In this document: positions 29,104-38,906 of the stretch, in pieces
Layout of the letters: every line of letters begins with the position of its first letter
Position numbering within the stretch: the first letter of the stretch is position 1
Position numbers and translations under genes: made by a program
The notes under the pieces: generated by a model
Told to the model about the DNA's origin: nothing
What the model saw: the letters and a program-made list of their open reading frames with translations, nothing else
The model's database searches: none
NCBI RefSeq assembly: GCF_947036865.1
Contig: NZ_CAMQSF010000012.1
Location: 1 to 64,000, forward strand
Direction: 5' to 3'
Length of the DNA stretch: 64,000 bases
Source of the DNA: an uncultured Caulobacter sp.
GTDB lineage: Bacteria > Pseudomonadota > Alphaproteobacteria > Caulobacterales > Caulobacteraceae

Positions 29104-29369
29104 GCGCCGAGGCGTTGCCAGCAGGCTATTTCGCGGTCGTGCACCGGGCGCTGGTCGAACCGATGCTGCTGGGCGGCGCACCGCGGACGGTCGCCATCGC
29201 CAACGGCACGCTGGCGGCGGCGGTCGGCCTTGGCCTCCGCCTCTGGTTCGTGGGCCTGCTGCTCTGGCTTGTCGGCCATGCGCTCGCGGTCTGGGCCGCG
29301 CGTCATGACCCGCAGTTCGTCGAGGTTGGTCGCCGCCACCTGCGCTATCCACCCTATCTTCGGACCTGA
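29100..29369 (+). CDS. trbD: TrbD/VirB3
   Basis: GYFAVVHRALVEPMLLGGAPRTVAIANGTLAAAVGLGLRLW. Confidence 0.92.
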   Translation: MSAEALPAGYFAVVHRALVEPMLLGGAPRTVAIANGTLAAAVGLGLRLWFVGLLLWLVGHALAVWAARHDPQFVEVGRRHLRYPPYLRT

Positions 29370-29374
29370 CCGCG

Positions 29375-31783
29375 ATGATGGCGCTCCAGCCCTATGGCGA
29401 TCCGACCCCGCGCCTGGCCGACTTCCTGCCTTGGGCCGCGCTCGTCGCGCCCGGCGTCGTCCTCAACAAGGACGGTTGCCTGCAGAGGACCGCGCGGTTC
29501 CGCGGCCCCGACCTCGACAGCGCTACGCCGGCCGAGCTCGTCGCCATCACGGGTCGCCTCAATAACGCGTTGCGGCGTCTGGGTTCGGGCTGGGCCCTGT
29601 TCGTCGAGGCCCGCCGCGACCCGTCTGCGGGCTATCCAGAGGATCGCTTTCCCGACGTGGCCTCCGCCCTCGTCGACCTCGAACGAAAGGCGCAGTTCGC
29701 CGAGGCCGGGGCCCACTTCGAAAGCCGCTATTTCCTGACGTTCGTCCGGCGTCCGCCGGCCGAGGACGCCGCGCGCGTCAGCGGTCTGATGATCGAAGGC
29801 CGCGCCAGGCGCGGACGCGACGCCTGGGAACATGCGCAAAGCTTCATCGAGCGAACGGACCGCGTCCTGCAGTTGATAGAGGGCTTCATGCCCGAAGCTG
29901 TTTGGCTAGACGATGCGCAGACCTTGAGCTTCCTGCACGGGGCGGTGACCACCACTCGCCAGGGCGTGCGTGTCCCTGAAGTCCCGATGCACCTGGACGC
30001 CTTGCTCGCGACCGAGCCGTTCGGCGGAGGGCTCGAACCACGGCTTGGCGACAAGCACCTCCGGGTTCTGACCGTCATTGGCTTTCCATCCGCGACCTTT
30101 CCCGGAATCCTCGACGATCTCAATCGCCTGTCGTTTCCCTACCGGTGGTCGACGCGCGCGCTGATGCTCGACAAGACCGACGCTGTCAGGCTGCTCACGA
30201 AGATTCGTCGTCAGTGGTTCGCAAAGCGCAAGTCGATCGGAGCCATTCTCAAGGAGGTGATGACCAACGAGGCCGCCAGCCTCGTGGATGCTGACGCCGC
30301 CAACAAGGCCGCCGACGCTGATGCCGCTCTTCAGGATCTCGGCGCCGATGATGTCGCCCAGGCCTTCGTGACGGCCAATGTCGTGGTGTGGGACGACGAT
30401 GCACGGGCGGCGGCCGACAAGCTCCGCCTCGTCGAGAAGACCATCCAGGGCCGAGACTTCACCGTCATCACCGAGACCCTGAACGCCGTCGAGGCCTGGC
30501 TCGGATCTCTGCCAGGGCATGTCTATGCCAATGTGCGCCAGCCGCCGGTCTCGACGGTGAACCTCGCCCACATGATGCCGCTCTCGGCCGTCTGGGCGGG
30601 ACCAGCCCGCGATGATCATCTTGAGGCCGCGCCGCTCTTCCAGGCTCGCACGGCGGGCTCTACGCCCTTTCGGTTCTCGCTGCATGTCGGCGATGTCGGC
30701 CACACCCTGATCGTCGGGCCGACCGGTGCGGGCAAATCGGTGTTGCTGGCGCTCCTTGCCCTGTCGTTTCGGCGCTACCGAAACGCCCAGATTTTCGCCT
30801 TCGACTTCGGCGGCTCGATCCGCGCGGCCACCCTGGCGATGGGTGGGCGCTACCACGACCTTGGCGGCGCGGCGCCGCCGTCGCTGCAGCCGCTCGCCCG
30901 GATCGACGACGTCACTGAACGCACCTGGGCCGTCGAATGGCTGGTCGCCCTTCTGGCGCGAGAGGGCGTGAGCCTGACGCCGGACAATCGCGATCGTCTG
31001 TGGTCGGCGCTCGCCGCCCTGGCGGCGGCGCCCGCCGACCAGCGCACCATCAGCGGCCTTATCGCCCTGTTGCAGGATGGCGCGCTGAAGCTCGCCCTAC
31101 GTCCCTATGCGATCGGCGGGGCCGCGGGTCGGCTGCTCGACGCCGAACACGAAACGCTCTCTTCGTCGTCCGTCGAGACCTTCGAGACCGAGGGCCTCGT
31201 CGGCTCTCATGGTGCGGCGGCGGTGCTGGGCTACCTCTTCCACCGCATCGAAGGCCGACTGGATGGCCGCCCGACCCTGGTGGTGATCGATGAGGGATGG
31301 CTGGCGCTCGATGACCCTCAGTTCGCCGGTCAACTGCGCGAATGGCTCAAGACCCTGCGCAAGAAGAACGCGTCGGTCGTTTTCGCCACTCAATCGCTGG
31401 CCGACATCAAGGACAGCCCCATCGCACCGGCCATTATCGAGAGCTGCCCGACGCGGCTCTTCCTGCCCAACGCCAGGGCCCTGGAGCCTCAGATCGCCGA
31501 GATCTACGCTGGGTTCGGACTCAACGCGCGCCAGACCGAGATCATCGCGCGCGCGACGCCCAAGCGCGACTACTACGTCCAGTCACCGGTCGGTGACCGA
31601 TTGTTCGACCTGAGCCTGGGCGAAGTCGCCCTGGCCTTCACCGCGACGTCATCGAAGGCCGACCAGGCGCTGATCGACGCGACGCTTGCAGACGCGCCTG
31701 AGGACTTCGCCAGCGCTTGGTTGCACGCGCGGGGTCTGAGCTGGGCGGCCGAGCTCATCCCCACGCTCGAACTGGAGACCTGA
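29375..31783 (+). CDS. trbE: TrbE/VirB4 ATPase
   Basis: HTLIVGPTGAGKSVLLALLALSFRRY...PTLVVIDEGWLALDDPQFAGQLREWLKTLRKKNASVVFATQSL. Confidence 0.95.
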   Translation: MMALQPYGDPTPRLADFLPWAALVAPGVVLNKDGCLQRTARFRGPDLDSATPAELVAITGRLNNALRRLGSGWALFVEARRDPSAGYPEDRFPDVASALVDLERKAQFAEAGAHFESRYFLTFVRRPPAEDAARVSGLMIEGRARRGRDAWEHAQSFIERTDRVLQLIEGFMPEAVWLDDAQTLSFLHGAVTTTRQGVRVPEVPMHLDALLATEPFGGGLEPRLGDKHLRVLTVIGFPSATFPGILDDLNRLSFPYRWSTRALMLDKTDAVRLLTKIRRQWFAKRKSIGAILKEVMTNEAASLVDADAANKAADADAALQDLGADDVAQAFVTANVVVWDDDARAAADKLRLVEKTIQGRDFTVITETLNAVEAWLGSLPGHVYANVRQPPVSTVNLAHMMPLSAVWAGPARDDHLEAAPLFQARTAGSTPFRFSLHVGDVGHTLIVGPTGAGKSVLLALLALSFRRYRNAQIFAFDFGGSIRAATLAMGGRYHDLGGAAPPSLQPLARIDDVTERTWAVEWLVALLAREGVSLTPDNRDRLWSALAALAAAPADQRTISGLIALLQDGALKLALRPYAIGGAAGRLLDAEHETLSSSSVETFETEGLVGSHGAAAVLGYLFHRIEGRLDGRPTLVVIDEGWLALDDPQFAGQLREWLKTLRKKNASVVFATQSLADIKDSPIAPAIIESCPTRLFLPNARALEPQIAEIYAGFGLNARQTEIIARATPKRDYYVQSPVGDRLFDLSLGEVALAFTATSSKADQALIDATLADAPEDFASAWLHARGLSWAAELIPTLELET

Positions 31784-31784
31784 T

Positions 31785-32534
31785 ATGGCCCCATGCCTCT
31801 CGCGGCGGTCCCTCATGGCGATCGCGCCGATCGCGGCCGGAGCCGTTCTGCTCCCCGCCAGCGCGTTCGCGCAGTGGACCGTCTTCGACCCGACCAACTA
31901 CGCCCAGAACCTGCTGACGGCGAGCCGTTCGCTCGAACAGATCAACCATCAGATCACCGCCCTGCAGAACCAGGCCCAGTCGCTCGTCAACGAGGCGAGA
32001 AATCTCCAGACGCTCCCCTTCTCGTCCCTGCAGACCCTGCAGTCGCAACTGGCTCAAACCCGGGCGCTGATCGACCAGGCCAAGGGCGTCGCGCTGCGTG
32101 TGGCCGACGTTGAGGCGGCGTTCCAAGGCGCCTACCGCCCTGCCGACCTCTCCGCCAGCAACCAGGGCCTGCTCAGCGACGCGAAGAGCCGTTGGAGCAA
32201 CAGCGTCGCGGCCTTCCAGGACGCATTGAAGGTCCAGGCTGGCGTGGTCGGCAACCTCGAAGGCTCGCGGACCGAGCTTGGCCAGCTCGTTACCGCCAGC
32301 CAGTCGGCGAGCGGCGCGCTTCAAGCGGCCCAGGCGGGTAATCAGCTTCTGGCTTTGCAATCGCAACAGCTCTCCGACCTTCTCCTCCTCCTCGCCGCCC
32401 AAGGCCGCGCCCAGACGCTGGAAGCCGCCCAGCGCGCGGCCGCTCAGGACCAGGCGCGGGAACAACTGCGGCGCTTTCTAACGCCCGGCGCGGGGTACCA
32501 GCCGGGCTCGGCCAAAATGTTCAATCGCCCATGA
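31785..32534 (+). CDS. trbJ: TrbJ/VirB5
   Basis: VFDPTNYAQNLLTASRSLEQINHQITALQNQAQSLVNEARNL. Confidence 0.92.
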   Translation: MAPCLSRRSLMAIAPIAAGAVLLPASAFAQWTVFDPTNYAQNLLTASRSLEQINHQITALQNQAQSLVNEARNLQTLPFSSLQTLQSQLAQTRALIDQAKGVALRVADVEAAFQGAYRPADLSASNQGLLSDAKSRWSNSVAAFQDALKVQAGVVGNLEGSRTELGQLVTASQSASGALQAAQAGNQLLALQSQQLSDLLLLLAAQGRAQTLEAAQRAAAQDQAREQLRRFLTPGAGYQPGSAKMFNRP

Positions 32535-32791
32535 GCTCGCGTCTGTCCTTTCGACTCGCGGCGGCCGCCTTCGCGGTCCTGGCGATCCTCGTCGCGGCCC
32601 TTCAATCCCGCCACCCGCCCATGACCTCGACGCCGGCTGCGGCGACGAAGGACCACGTCATCACCCCGCACGCCGCGCGCATGGCGCATTGCCAGTCGCT
32701 CGGCGCGGCAGGCGCTCAGGATCCAGATTGCCTGAAGGCCTGGGACGATGCGCGAACCCGGTTCCTGGGCGCGAAGAAGGCGGAGCGCTGA
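32531..32791 (+). CDS. TrbK-like entry-exclusion protein
   Basis: N-terminal TM and ...HAARMAHCQSLGAAGAQDPDCLKAWDDARTRFLG between trbJ and trbL. Confidence 0.75.
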   Translation: MSSRLSFRLAAAAFAVLAILVAALQSRHPPMTSTPAAATKDHVITPHAARMAHCQSLGAAGAQDPDCLKAWDDARTRFLGAKKAER

Positions 32792-32793
32792 GC

Positions 32794-34047
32794 ATGGAGG
32801 GTCCTGGCGTCGTTGATCGCTTCCTCGGTGTTTTCACCGCCTATATCGACTCGGGCTTTGGCCTTCTGGGCGGCGAGGTGGCGTTCATCGCCACGACCCT
32901 GATCGTCATCGACGTCACCCTGGCCGCGCTCTTCTGGAGCCTCGGCGAGGGGGAGGATGTTGTCGCCCGGCTGATCCGCAAAACGCTCTTTATCGGGGCC
33001 TTCGCCTACCTGATCGGCAACTGGGCGGCGCTGTCGCGGATCATCTTCGAAAGCTTCGCGGGCCTGGGCCTCAAGGCGTCAGGCACGGGCTTCACGGTTG
33101 ACGACTTGCTGCGCCCCGGGCGCGTCGGTCAGGCGGGCATCGACGCTGGCCGGCCGCTCCTGGAGAGCATCTCCGGGCTGATGGGCTATGTCGCCTTTTT
33201 CGAGAACTTCATCCAGATCGCGGTCTTGCTGATCGCCTGGCTGATTGTGGTTCTGAGCTTCTTCGTTCTGGCGGTTCAGCTCTTCGTCACGCTGATCGAG
33301 TTCAAGCTGACGACGCTCTGCGGCTTCGTGCTGATGCCCTGGGGCCTGTTCGGCAAGACCGCCTTCCTGGCCGAACGCGTGCTCGGCTCCGTGGTGGCCT
33401 CGGGCGTCAAGGTCATGGTGCTGGCTGTGGTCGTCGGCATCGGCTCAACGCTTTTCTCGCAATTCGCGGCCGGCTTTGCCGGTTCGGATCCAACCATCGA
33501 GGAAGCCCTGAGCGTGGTGCTGGCTTCGCTATGCCTGCTGGGCCTTGGCCTGTTCGCGCCTGGCATCGCCAGCGGCCTGGTATCTGGAGGGCCGCAGCTT
33601 TCGGCCGGTGCGGCCGTCGGCAGCGTCGCCGCGGCCGGCGGCGCCTTAGCGGCCGGCGGCGCGCTCGCGAGCCTGGCCGCCGGGGGAGCTGCGGGTTTTG
33701 CCGCCGGTGCGGCGCGGGGCGCGGCGAGCCTGGCGGGCGCCACGGTGGGCGCAGCCCAGAGCGGTGGGGCCATGGGGGTGGCGAAAGCCGCTACTGAAGC
33801 GGCCACAAGCCCCTTGCGGCGCATGGCCCAATCCCTGGGTCAGCGGTTCGACTCCGCACGTCAGAGCCAAACCACCCAGAGCAGCCCCGCGCCGGACGCC
33901 TCGTCCTCGCCCAACACCCCTCCGGCCTGGGCGCGGCGGATGAACCAGCGCCAGACCATCGCCCATGGCGCGGCCGCCGCCAGCCATGCGGCCAGTTCCA
34001 GCCCGTCCGGCGGCGGCGCATCCGTCGACCTTTCCGAGGAGCCGTAA
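32794..34047 (+). CDS. trbL: TrbL/VirB6
   Basis: Polytopic; GVVDRFLGVFTAYIDSGFGLLGGEVAFIATTLIVIDVTLAALFW. Confidence 0.93.
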   Translation: MEGPGVVDRFLGVFTAYIDSGFGLLGGEVAFIATTLIVIDVTLAALFWSLGEGEDVVARLIRKTLFIGAFAYLIGNWAALSRIIFESFAGLGLKASGTGFTVDDLLRPGRVGQAGIDAGRPLLESISGLMGYVAFFENFIQIAVLLIAWLIVVLSFFVLAVQLFVTLIEFKLTTLCGFVLMPWGLFGKTAFLAERVLGSVVASGVKVMVLAVVVGIGSTLFSQFAAGFAGSDPTIEEALSVVLASLCLLGLGLFAPGIASGLVSGGPQLSAGAAVGSVAAAGGALAAGGALASLAAGGAAGFAAGAARGAASLAGATVGAAQSGGAMGVAKAATEAATSPLRRMAQSLGQRFDSARQSQTTQSSPAPDASSSPNTPPAWARRMNQRQTIAHGAAAASHAASSSPSGGGASVDLSEEP

Positions 34048-34050
34048 CCG

Positions 34051-34734
34051 ATGTTTCGCCGGTCCGAGATCCGCTATGGCGCCACGCCCGAACCCGACAC
34101 GCCCTACCGCCGCGCCAAGCAGGTCTGGGATGAGCGCGAGGGGCGGCTAGCCGTCACAGGTCGCCGCGCCTGGGCGGTGGCCCTGGTCCAGGGCGGCGCG
34201 ATCGCGGTGCTGACCGGGGCGCTCGTCTGGCAGAGCGCCCGAGGGCATATCGTGCCCTGGGTCGTCGAGGTCGACCGGTACGGCGAAGCCCGCACCGTCG
34301 GCCCCGCCACCGCCGACTTCAAGCCGAGCGACTTCCTGATCGCCGCGCGTCTGGAGCGCTTCATCGAAGAGGTGCGATCGGTCTCATCCGATCCGGTGGT
34401 GGTCACCCGTAACTGGCTTTCGGCCTATCAGTTCACCACCGAGCGCGGCGCGGCGGCCCTGACCGCCTACGGCAAGATCAACGATCCGCGTCAACGGGTG
34501 GGCAAGGAGCAGGTGTCGGTAGACGTCACCAGCGTGCTGCGCGCCTCGCCGACCAGTTTCCGCCTCTCCTGGATCGAACGCCACTACCAGGACGGGGCCC
34601 TGACCGGGACCGAGCGCTGGTCGGCGATCCTCACTCTCGTCGACCGGCCGACCAACCAGGTCGAGCGGCTGAAGGCCAACCCGCTCCACCTTTATGTCGA
34701 CGCGATCGACTGGTCCAAGGAGATGACCCCGTGA
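34051..34734 (+). CDS. trbF: TrbF/VirB8
   Basis: ATPEPDTPYRRAKQVWDEREG...VPWVVEVDRYGEARTVGPA. Confidence 0.93.
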   Translation: MFRRSEIRYGATPEPDTPYRRAKQVWDEREGRLAVTGRRAWAVALVQGGAIAVLTGALVWQSARGHIVPWVVEVDRYGEARTVGPATADFKPSDFLIAARLERFIEEVRSVSSDPVVVTRNWLSAYQFTTERGAAALTAYGKINDPRQRVGKEQVSVDVTSVLRASPTSFRLSWIERHYQDGALTGTERWSAILTLVDRPTNQVERLKANPLHLYVDAIDWSKEMTP

Positions 34735-35579
34735 CCCCATTTGTCCGATCGGCCATCCTCGTCGCCGCCCTGGCCGCCACCGCCCAAACCACCAACGCTC
34801 AGACACGCACGCCCACGCCACGCAGCGTCGCGGCGGCCAACACCGCCGCCCGGGTCCAGCCGCAGCTCGAGGCTTTCCAGGGCGCCATGCAGCGGTTCGC
34901 CTGGAGCGAGGGCGGCCTCTATCAGGTCTACACCGCGCCGGGCCGGATCACCGATCTGGTGCTCGAGGCCGGCGAGCGCCTGGCGGGACCGGGTCCGATC
35001 GCGGCGGGCGACACCGCCCGATGGGTGATCGGCGACACCGAAAGCGGCGATGGCGAGACCCGCCGCGTCCACGTTCTGATCAAGCCCACCCTGCCAGGCC
35101 TCGCGACCAACCTCGTCATCAACACCGATCGCCGAACCTACTATGTCGAGCTGCGGGCTAGCGCGACGACCTACATGGCCTCGGTCGCCTGGACCTATCC
35201 GAAAGATTCGCTGATCGCGGTGTCCAAGCCCAAGCTCGCGGTCGCGCCAACAAGCCCCGCGCCCGCTCAAGTGCCCGTAGGCCTCAACCTTGCGCGCTTG
35301 AACTTCGACTACCGGATCTCTGGCGACAAGGTCGCCTGGCGCCCGCAACAGGTGTTCGACGATGGCGCCAAGGTGCATGTCGTCTTTCCGGCCGGCGTCG
35401 CCTCTGGCGATCTTCCGCCGCTCTTCCTGATCGACGCCGCAGGCAAGGCCGGCCTGATTAACTATCGGCTCGACGGACGCCAGATCATCGTCGATCGTTT
35501 GTTCGAAAAGGCCGAACTCCGGCTCGGCGACCGACGCTCGGCCCGCAAGGTGCGGATCGAACGGGTCCAGCACCCGTGA
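34731..35579 (+). CDS. trbG: TrbG/VirB9
   Basis: YQVYTAPGRITDLVLEAGERL...LNFDYRISGDKVAWRPQQVFDDGAKVHVVFP. Confidence 0.93.
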   Translation: MTPFVRSAILVAALAATAQTTNAQTRTPTPRSVAAANTAARVQPQLEAFQGAMQRFAWSEGGLYQVYTAPGRITDLVLEAGERLAGPGPIAAGDTARWVIGDTESGDGETRRVHVLIKPTLPGLATNLVINTDRRTYYVELRASATTYMASVAWTYPKDSLIAVSKPKLAVAPTSPAPAQVPVGLNLARLNFDYRISGDKVAWRPQQVFDDGAKVHVVFPAGVASGDLPPLFLIDAAGKAGLINYRLDGRQIIVDRLFEKAELRLGDRRSARKVRIERVQHP

Positions 35580-36712
35580 GCCCGCCCGATCCAGGCCAAG
35601 CCGCCCGCGACGCCGTCCGGCTACGCGCGCCGCCGCCCAAGGTCGCGCGGCTCTCGCGGGTCGCGGTCACGTGCCTGGCGGGCTTGGCCGCAGCGAGCGT
35701 CGGCGCCGCCATCACCCTGGCGCTGCAGCCCCAAAAGCCCAAGCCCACGGTGCTCAAAGCCGAGACTGGCGATGGCCGCCCCCCGCAGGTGACGGGCCCG
35801 AGGACCTACGCCGAGGTTCCCAGGCTTGGACCGCCGCTCCCGGGCGACCTCGGACGCCCGATCGTCGCGGCCCAGGCTCGTGGCCAGGACGTCCCCACGC
35901 CGCCGGTCGGCCAATCAGGCCAAGATCCAAGAGAGCAGGCCCGAGCTCAGGCCGTTGAGACCGCACGCACAAGCCCCGTGTTCAATCGCACCAACAACGC
36001 AGCGACGGCGCCTTCTATCGCTATGCCACTCCCGGCGCAGACGGGACCGACGACACTCCCCGAGGCCCGTTCGGGGACTTCGATCACCGACAGCCGTCGC
36101 GGGTTCCTCGATCAAGACAGCCCGCCCTCCACCAGCGCCTTTCGCCCGACGTCGCCGGCAGGTCGGTACGTGCTGCTCGCGCAGACCGTCATTCCCGCCG
36201 CCCTGATCAGCGCCGTCAGCTCCGACCTGCCCGGCCCCGTCTCGGCCCAGGTGACCCGCAATATCCATGACAGCCTGACCGGCCGGACAATTCTCATCCC
36301 GCAAGGCTCGAGGCTGATCGGCCGCTACGATAGCCAGGTCGCCTTCGGCCAAAGACGTGTGTTGCTGGCCTGGGACAGGGTGATCTTTCCCGATGGCCGC
36401 TCCCTGCAGCTCGACCGTCTGGTCGCGGGCGACAGCCAGGGCCGTTCGGGGCTCGTGGACGAGATCAACGCCCACTGGGGCGACATGGCCAAGGCCGCCC
36501 TGCTCTCCAGCACTCTCGGTGCTGGCGCCGCCATTGGGGCTGACGACGAGAGCGACATCGCTCGCGCCCTGCGCCAGGGCGTGCAGGACACGGTCAACCA
36601 GACGGGCCAGCAGGTTGTGAGAAAGCAGCTGGACGTGCAGCCGACCCTGACGCTGCGCCCGGGCCTTCCCCTCACAGTCATCGTAACCCGCGACATTGTC
36701 TTCGACGACTAG
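35576..36712 (+). CDS. trbI: TrbI/VirB10
   Basis: VLLAQTVIPAALISAVSSDLPGPVSAQVTRNIHDSLTGRTILIPQGSRLIGRYDS. Confidence 0.95.
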   Translation: MSPPDPGQAARDAVRLRAPPPKVARLSRVAVTCLAGLAAASVGAAITLALQPQKPKPTVLKAETGDGRPPQVTGPRTYAEVPRLGPPLPGDLGRPIVAAQARGQDVPTPPVGQSGQDPREQARAQAVETARTSPVFNRTNNAATAPSIAMPLPAQTGPTTLPEARSGTSITDSRRGFLDQDSPPSTSAFRPTSPAGRYVLLAQTVIPAALISAVSSDLPGPVSAQVTRNIHDSLTGRTILIPQGSRLIGRYDSQVAFGQRRVLLAWDRVIFPDGRSLQLDRLVAGDSQGRSGLVDEINAHWGDMAKAALLSSTLGAGAAIGADDESDIARALRQGVQDTVNQTGQQVVRKQLDVQPTLTLRPGLPLTVIVTRDIVFDD

Positions 36713-37626
36713 CCGACGCCCTGAAGCGAAGACAGAAAACAGTCGACGATGGCCTTGCGTGGGCGCCGCCCAAGAACGGCGTCGAAGGCCAGGAAGCTTC
36801 GAGCCAAGGGCCGATAGGCGACACCAGTGACGCGAGCCGCATCGCTCTCGTTGACGATCCCCAGGCCCTGACCAAGCGCGACGCGTCTGGCGACACTGGC
36901 AGGCGTCGCCGCCACGGCGATCGTCTTCGCCGCGTCGCGGCCAAGTCGCCTTGCCGCGAGAGAGGCCACCTCTTCGAGGACCGCAGAGGCCGTCAGGAGA
37001 CGGCGCCCCTCGAGAGCCAACCAGGTGACCGAGGTCTCGGCGCCCAGAGGCGCGTTCGCAGGGACGGCCAGCAGCAGGCGCTCGCGCCAAGCCGAAACCC
37101 TGGCCAGATTGCCCCCCGCTGCTGGCAGAAAAGCGAGATCCAGTCGCCCCCGCTCCAACGAAAGGCTGAGGCCATTCAGGCAATCCTCGGCGAGTTCAAT
37201 CAGCACGCCGGGCTCCCTGTCCAGCAGCGAGCGCATCAGTTCCTGTGGCTTTCCGCCGCCGAGGCCCGACAGCAGGCCAATCCGCAAAACACGGTGATCG
37301 GCGCGCGCCGCATCGGCCGCGCGCTCAACCACCTGGTCGAGACCGACGACCGCAATCCGGGCGCTGAGAACAAAGTCTTCGCCCACCGAGGTGAGGCGCA
37401 CGCCATTCGGCCCGCGCTCAAAGATCGGGGCGCCCAGACGCGCCTCGAGATCCTGGATCCGTCGCGACACCGCCGATTGCTGGACGCCGAGACGCCGCGC
37501 GGCTCGACGGAAGCCACCGGCCTCCGCCGCCGCCAGAACATAGCGCAGGTGGTGCAGGCCCAGCCCCGCGCGCGCGCTCGCCCGCCCCATCTCGCCCTTG
37601 GCCATGTCTGAAACGGTTGCTAGCAC
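36709..37626 (-). CDS. LysR family transcriptional regulator
   Basis: LHHLRYVLAAAEAGGFRRAARRLGVQQSAVSRRIQDLEARLGAPIFERGPNGVRLT; convergent with trbI, 4-bp overlap. Confidence 0.93.
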   Translation of the reverse strand: MLATVSDMAKGEMGRASARAGLGLHHLRYVLAAAEAGGFRRAARRLGVQQSAVSRRIQDLEARLGAPIFERGPNGVRLTSVGEDFVLSARIAVVGLDQVVERAADAARADHRVLRIGLLSGLGGGKPQELMRSLLDREPGVLIELAEDCLNGLSLSLERGRLDLAFLPAAGGNLARVSAWRERLLLAVPANAPLGAETSVTWLALEGRRLLTASAVLEEVASLAARRLGRDAAKTIAVAATPASVARRVALGQGLGIVNESDAARVTGVAYRPLARSFLAFDAVLGRRPRKAIVDCFLSSLQGVG

Positions 37627-37807
37627 GAGTCGAGCCGCCCCAGCGATCGCAGCGACCGCGCCGTCAATCGACCGCGCCAGGACGCGCGCGGCTACTCTAT
37701 AGAGCGACTATAGACGGAATATTCTCTGTCCAAGCGCAACGAACGGTGGCGCCAACCACGCCTGTCGCCCTAGACTCCCCGCGAGACAGCCATTCACCGA
37801 AGGAACC

Positions 37808-38722
37808 ATGAAGACGTCGCTCGACCACCTTCCGGCCGCCAAGCGCAAGGAGCTCGACCTTGTGGTCGGTATCCTGCGGGAGGGTTTCGCCGAGGCCCTG
37901 AGCCGACGGACCATGCCGCGCTTTCGCAATGGCAAGATTCTGAAGATCATTCTGTTCGGCAGCTACGCTCGGGGTGATTGGGTCGAGGATCCCAAAGGCC
38001 GCTACTTCTCGGACTTCGACATCCTCGTCGTCGTAAATCACGACGACCTGGCCGACCTCGAAGAGTTCTGGTCCGGTCCGGACGAAACCCTCCTCAAGGA
38101 ACTGGCCTCAGGCGAACGCCTGCGCACTCAGCCGAACTTCATCGTCCACAGCCTCGACGACGTGAACGAGAAGCTTCGTCTGGGCCGCTACTTCTTTACG
38201 GATATCCTGAGAGACGGGATCACGCTTTTCGAAGAAGCCGGCTTTCCATTCGCCAATCCCGAGGCGCTTTCACCCCAAGACGCCTACAGCGAGACCAGAG
38301 CCTATTTCGATGAGTGGCACGCAAGCGCCGTAGGCTTCCTCGATACTGCTCTTTACGTCCGTCGACAGGGGCGACCTAAGGAGGCTGCCTTTCAGCTTCA
38401 CCAAGCAGCGGAACGCGCTTACCACGGGCTAATCCTGGCCCTCACGCTATATAGCGCCAAGACCCATCGACTGAATCTACTTCGCGATCGCGCAGAGGCC
38501 CTCGACAGTCGACTTGTTGGCGTCTGGCCGCGCACTAACAAGTTCGAGCGCCAGGGCTTCGATCTGATCCGCCGCGCTTATGTTGAGGCGCGCTACTCAG
38601 CGCACTACGAGATCTCCGATGAACATCTGGCTTGGCTGGAAGAACGGGTGGCCGCACTGCAGGAAGTGGTCGAGCGGATCGCACTTGATCGTATCGAGGC
38701 ATTGAGGGCCGCGGCCGCCTAG
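37808..38722 (+). CDS. fused MNT nucleotidyltransferase-HEPN protein
   Basis: IILFGSYARGDWVED...FSDFDILVVV (GSx10DxD) and C-terminal HEPN with RYSAHY (Rx4-6H). Confidence 0.85.
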   Translation: MKTSLDHLPAAKRKELDLVVGILREGFAEALSRRTMPRFRNGKILKIILFGSYARGDWVEDPKGRYFSDFDILVVVNHDDLADLEEFWSGPDETLLKELASGERLRTQPNFIVHSLDDVNEKLRLGRYFFTDILRDGITLFEEAGFPFANPEALSPQDAYSETRAYFDEWHASAVGFLDTALYVRRQGRPKEAAFQLHQAAERAYHGLILALTLYSAKTHRLNLLRDRAEALDSRLVGVWPRTNKFERQGFDLIRRAYVEARYSAHYEISDEHLAWLEERVAALQEVVERIALDRIEALRAAAA

Positions 38723-38906
38723 CGCCGGTTGCTGCCGTTGGCCACCCTCCAGTAGGGCGACGCTCAGATAATTGACGCTCAGCTCGCACTGGGCCTATCG
38801 CTCATTACTGCGCATGAGCCGTTCCCTCAATTTCGGATAATTTCTGCTTCGCATTCGCTATCTTCGGCGCGGAAACGCGTCGGATCCCACTGCCTGAGGC
38901 CACGTC

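Noticed and set aside
31785-37626. Large antisense ORFs over the trb genes, rrn and CRISPR-like signals
   Set aside because: Antisense ORFs are GC-driven shadows of trb genes; no rRNA genes or regularly spaced CRISPR repeats were seen anywhere in the window.
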